Shown here: positions 60,927 to 64,000 of the stretch, piece by piece
Layout of the letters: each line of letters opens with the position of its first letter
Position numbering within the stretch: position 1 is the stretch's first letter
Assembly: GCA_963730325.1 (NCBI GenBank)
Contig: CAVSRC010000008.1
Span: 1-64,000, forward strand
Direction: 5' to 3'
Origin: CAVSRC01 sp963730325
GTDB lineage: Bacteria; Pseudomonadota; Alphaproteobacteria; Rhizobiales; Kaistiaceae
DNA length: 64,000 bases
Translations under genes and position numbers: made by a program
Notes under the pieces: model-generated
Databases searched by the model: none
What the model saw: the letters and a program-made list of their open reading frames with translations, nothing else
Told to the model about the DNA's origin: nothing

Positions 60927-62324
60927 GTGGCACGCAAGAAGAAGTCCCCGCCGGTCTCCGAACGGACCCGGGGCGTCGCATCGCTGGAAGAGGCGCAGGC
61001 GTGGATCGCCGCGCGCAAGATGGAAGACATCGAGTGCATCGTCCCCGACCAGGCCGGGGTGGCGCGCGGCAAGATGATGCCGGTGGAGAAGTTCCTCGCC
61101 GGGCCGACCATGGCCATGCCGGGCTCGATCTTCACCCAGACAATCGCCGGCGACTGGCCGCACGACGACGAGACCTTCCAGAACGACAGCGCCGACCAGG
61201 ACATCCACCTGGAGCCGGACTTTTCCACCCTGTCGGTGGTGCCGTGGGAAAGCGACCCGACGGCGCAGGTCATCCACGACGCCTACCATGCCGACGGGCG
61301 GCCGGTGGAGATCGCCCCGCGCCAGGTGCTGCGCCGGGTGATCGAGCTCTACCGCAATCGCGGCTGGGTGCCGGTGGTGGCGCCGGAGGTCGAGTTCTAT
61401 CTGGTCAAGCCGAACAAGGACCCCGACTATCCGCTGGAGCCGCCGACCGGCCGCTCGGGACGGCCGGAGACGGCGCGCCAGTCCTATTCGATCGCCGCGG
61501 TCAACGAGTTCGACGACCTGTTCGACGATATCTACGATTTCTCCGAGCAGCAGGAGCTCGAGATCGACACGCTGATCCACGAGGAAGGCGCGGCGCAGAT
61601 GGAGATCAACCTGCGCCACGGCGACCCGCTGATGCTCGCCGACCAGGTGTTCCAGTTCAAGCGCACGATCCGCGAGGCGGCGCTGCGCCACGACATGTAC
61701 GCCACCTTCATGGCCAAGCCGATGAGCCAGGAGCCGGGCTCGGCCATGCACATTCACCAGTCGGTCAACGACATGAAGACCGGCGCCAACATCTTCTCCA
61801 ACGAGGCCGGCGACCCGACGGAGGAGTTCTTCGCCTTCATCGGCGGCTCGCAGAAATACCTGCCGGCGGTGACCTGCATCATGGCGCCCTACGTCAATTC
61901 CTACCGGCGGCTGGTGCGCTACGGCTCGGCGCCGGTCAACACCATGTGGGGCTACGACAACCGCACGGTCGGGCTGCGCGTGCCCTATTCGACGCCGGGG
62001 GCGCGGCGCATCGAGAACCGCATCCCCTCCTCCGACGCCAACCCGTATCTGGCCATCGCCGCCTCGCTCGCCTGCGGCTATCTCGGCATGACCGAAGGGT
62101 TGATGGTCACCGAGCCGACCGCCGGCTCGGCGCATGAGGAGGCGATCGCGCTGCCGCGCGGCCTGCTCGAAGCGGTGGCTCTGTTCGAGGAATGCGAGGA
62201 ACTGGTCGAGATCTTCGGCAAGCGCTTCGTCACCACCTACCGCGCCATCAAGCAGGCCGAGTTCGAGACCTTCATGCAGGTGATCAGCCCGTGGGAGCGC
62301 GAATACCTGCTGCTCAACGTGTGA
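60927..62324 (+). CDS. puuA: Glutamine-synthetase-family gamma-glutamylpolyamine synthetase
   Basis: A 465-residue glutamine-synthetase-fold enzyme of the PuuA/GlnT group. Catalytic regions include VVAPEVEFYLV, HEEGAAQMEINLRHGDPL, GSAMHIHQSVND and RRIENRIPSSDANPYLA. In the Puu pathway it joins glutamate to putrescine at the expense of ATP. It starts with GTG. It heads a rightward set with a cupin (11 bases later) and puuB, divergent from the putrescine importer, which supports the assignment by context. Confidence 0.88.
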   Translation: MARKKKSPPVSERTRGVASLEEAQAWIAARKMEDIECIVPDQAGVARGKMMPVEKFLAGPTMAMPGSIFTQTIAGDWPHDDETFQNDSADQDIHLEPDFSTLSVVPWESDPTAQVIHDAYHADGRPVEIAPRQVLRRVIELYRNRGWVPVVAPEVEFYLVKPNKDPDYPLEPPTGRSGRPETARQSYSIAAVNEFDDLFDDIYDFSEQQELEIDTLIHEEGAAQMEINLRHGDPLMLADQVFQFKRTIREAALRHDMYATFMAKPMSQEPGSAMHIHQSVNDMKTGANIFSNEAGDPTEEFFAFIGGSQKYLPAVTCIMAPYVNSYRRLVRYGSAPVNTMWGYDNRTVGLRVPYSTPGARRIENRIPSSDANPYLAIAASLACGYLGMTEGLMVTEPTAGSAHEEAIALPRGLLEAVALFEECEELVEIFGKRFVTTYRAIKQAEFETFMQVISPWEREYLLLNV

Positions 62325-62335
62325 GGGCCCGAAAG

Positions 62336-62812
62336 ATGCCGAAAAAGATCGACCTCGCGACGGCGCCGGTCAGCGCCGGCACGCTCTATCCGCCGCCCTT
62401 CGACGAACCCTGCCGCGCCCGCCGGCGCATCAAGCTTGGCGATGCCGCGGGTCTCACCCAGTTCGGCGTCAACCTCTGCACGCTGCCGCCCGGCGCCTGG
62501 TCGAGCCAGCGCCACTGGCACACCGAGGGAGACGAGCTGGTCTATGTCGTCTCGGGCGAGGTGACGCTGGTCACCGACGAAGGCGCAGAGATCCTCCGCG
62601 CCGGCGACGCGGCCGGCTTCAAGGCGGGCGAGGAGAACGGCCACTGCTTCCAGAACCGCTCCGACACGGACGTGGTGCTCATGGAAATCGGCACGCGCAT
62701 TGCCGGCGACCTTGCCTTCTATTCCGACATCGACATGAAGACGACGCCGGAAGGCGCTTACGTCCACAAGGACGGCACGCCCTATCCGAAACAGGAGCGC
62801 AAGAGCGGGTGA
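62336..62812 (+). CDS. Cupin-domain protein of the putrescine cluster
   Basis: A 158-residue single cupin. The metal-binding motifs are HWHTEGDELVYVVSGEVTLV, with His and Glu ligands near residues 61-80, and GHCFQNRSDTDVVLMEIGTR with the second-motif His near 101. No helix-turn-helix is attached, so it is not a PuuR-type regulator by itself. It may be a small enzyme or sensor for a polyamine intermediate. Its stop overlaps the puuB GTG by 4 bases. Confidence 0.85.
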   Translation: MPKKIDLATAPVSAGTLYPPPFDEPCRARRRIKLGDAAGLTQFGVNLCTLPPGAWSSQRHWHTEGDELVYVVSGEVTLVTDEGAEILRAGDAAGFKAGEENGHCFQNRSDTDVVLMEIGTRIAGDLAFYSDIDMKTTPEGAYVHKDGTPYPKQERKSG

Positions 62813-64000
62813 CATCCGCCCACGCTCCGTCCCTCTATGCCGCGAGGGCCGACGCCGGCCTCGCCTTTCCGCCACTGACCGAATCGGTGCGGGCCGATGT
62901 CGCCATCGTCGGCGGCGGCTACACCGGCCTGTCGGCGGCGCTGCATCTGGCGGAGGCCGGCATCGACGTGGTGCTGGTCGAGGCCAATCGCATCGGCTGG
63001 GGTGCCTCGGGGCGCAATGGCGGTCAGCTCCACACCGGCCAGCGGCGCGACCAGGACTGGCTCGAAGAGCATCTCGGCGCTGACGCGGCCCGCCGCCTGT
63101 GGACGCTCGCCGAAGAGGCCAAGGCCACCACGCTCGACCTCATCGAGAAACACGCCATTGCCTGCGACTGGCGGCCGGGCCTCATCGAAGCGGTGCACAG
63201 GCAGCGGCTCGTCGCCGACGAGATCGCCTATGTCGACAAGCTCAAGCGCGCCTATGGCTATGAGGCGGTCACCTGGCTCGACCGCGCAGCACTGGCGCAA
63301 GCGATCGGCACGGACGTCTATTTCGGCGGGCGGCGCGACGCCCGTGCCGGGCACCTCGACCCGCTGAAATTCGCGCAAGGGCTGGCGCGCGCCGCGAAAC
63401 AAGCCGGTGCCCGCATCTTCGAGGCAACGCGGGCGACGCGGATCACGGGAGAAGCGACGACCGGTTTCACCGTCGCGACATCGTCGGCCACCGTCTCTGC
63501 CGATACGGTCATCCTTGCCGGCAACGGCTATCTCTCCGGCGTGGACAGCCAAGTCGAGGCGCACGTCATGCCCATCGACAACTATATCGTCGCCACCGAG
63601 CCCATCGGCGCCGGCCGGCCGGGTGGCCTCATCCCAAACGGCGAGGCCGTCTCCGACACGCGCTTCGTCGTCTATTACTTCCGGCCGAACGCCGATGGCC
63701 GCCTCGTCTTCGGCGGCGGCGAGACCTACGGCCACCACCACCGCAGCGACATCGCCGCGCTGGTGCGCAAGCATCTTGGCGGCATCTATCCGCAGCTCGC
63801 CGAAGCGCCGCTCGCCTATGCCTGGGGCGGCACGCTGGCGATCACGCTGCAGCGCCTGCCCTATATCCGCCGCGTGCGGCCGGGGGTCTATGCCGCCGCC
63901 GGCTATTCCGGCCAGGGCGTCGCCATCGCCCCCTTCGCCGGCAAGGTGCTGGCGGAAGCCATCGCCGGCAATCCGGCGAGGCTCGACACCTTCGCGGCAC
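62809..64000 (+). CDS. puuB: Gamma-glutamylputrescine oxidoreductase, cut by the window end
   Basis: An open frame of at least 397 residues running off the right edge. A DAO-type FAD domain opens with VAIVGGGYTGLSAALHLAEA near residues 31-50, followed by ANRIGWGASGRNGGQLH, a PuuB hallmark. Later MPIDNYIVATEPIG, VFGGGETYGHHHRSD and AGYSGQGVAIAPFAGK match the family end region. It oxidises gamma-glutamylputrescine to the aldehyde. The GTG start overlaps the cupin stop (GTGA), completing the puu unit. Only a few dozen residues are likely to be missing. Confidence 0.88.
   Translation, partial: MTSAHAPSLYAARADAGLAFPPLTESVRADVAIVGGGYTGLSAALHLAEAGIDVVLVEANRIGWGASGRNGGQLHTGQRRDQDWLEEHLGADAARRLWTLAEEAKATTLDLIEKHAIACDWRPGLIEAVHRQRLVADEIAYVDKLKRAYGYEAVTWLDRAALAQAIGTDVYFGGRRDARAGHLDPLKFAQGLARAAKQAGARIFEATRATRITGEATTGFTVATSSATVSADTVILAGNGYLSGVDSQVEAHVMPIDNYIVATEPIGAGRPGGLIPNGEAVSDTRFVVYYFRPNADGRLVFGGGETYGHHHRSDIAALVRKHLGGIYPQLAEAPLAYAWGGTLAITLQRLPYIRRVRPGVYAAAGYSGQGVAIAPFAGKVLAEAIAGNPARLDTFAA

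Overview
The window reads as chromosomal DNA of an alphaproteobacterium, most likely of the order Hyphomicrobiales (Rhizobiales). The support is: high GC throughout; small DUF1127 proteins; a hisS-hisZ-hisG cluster; a large cytoplasmic PleC/DivJ/PdhS-type histidine kinase; plant-type glutamate-cysteine ligase; paired periplasmic L,D-transpeptidases; and a tRNA-His without the extra 5' G, which is known only from an alphaproteobacterial clade. No phage, transposase, integrase, CRISPR array or plasmid replication gene was seen. The gene content is mostly metabolism, transport and regulation.

Layout. 0-2.5 kb: an SbmA/BacA-type peptide importer between two stand-alone cyclic-nucleotide-binding-domain proteins. 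2.6-6.4 kb: hisS, hisZ and hisG, then two tiny DUF1127-type genes. 6.4-9.3 kb: an ATP-binding kinase-like protein overlapping tag (DNA repair), then two paralogous L,D-transpeptidases. 9.4-14.3 kb: a drug-efflux MFS protein, malate synthase and an ABC-2 exporter pair. 14.3-22 kb: glycolate oxidase genes (glcD, glcE, glcF, with a zinc-binding GFA-family gene inserted in the opposite direction) facing away from lutABC. 22-30 kb: a partial amino-acid ABC importer, a glutamine amidotransferase, a metallophosphatase, three transcription regulators and a 1-Cys peroxiredoxin. 30-40.7 kb: stress, glutathione, RNA-modification and DNA-repair housekeeping genes, and a TPP enzyme. 40.9-45.9 kb: a complete sugar-type ABC importer (ATPase divergent from binding protein and two permeases). 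46-52 kb: tRNA-His, a phasin with a recognisable promoter/operator, the PdhS-like kinase and acetoacetyl-CoA synthetase. 52-56.4 kb: an AsmA protein and a four-gene cluster of EF-hand protein, sigma factor, probable anti-sigma factor and periplasmic metal-sensor-like protein. 56.4-64 kb: a putrescine locus, potFGHI divergent from puuA, a cupin and puuB (cut by the window end).

How parts fit together. glcDEF plus malate synthase form a glycolate-to-glyoxylate-to-malate route, and lutABC adds lactate oxidation. The potFGHI/puuA/puuB locus imports putrescine and begins its gamma-glutamylated breakdown. Phasin and acetoacetyl-CoA synthetase point to polyhydroxybutyrate storage and re-use.

Five genes carry a one-base frameshift against their expected reading frames (glcD, rsmE, a secreted protein, a DTW-domain gene and a sugar permease). 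Three of the five lie at observed or reconstructed GANTC sites (the CcrM methylation motif) and the other two lie in the same octamer, GGCCGATC. I regard base-calling artefact as more likely than real gene decay. I did not identify a clearly new biological system. The best leads are the matched tRNA-His/HisRS idiosyncrasy, the cNMP-flanked SbmA locus, the EF-hand/sigma/anti-sigma cluster and the phasin operator.
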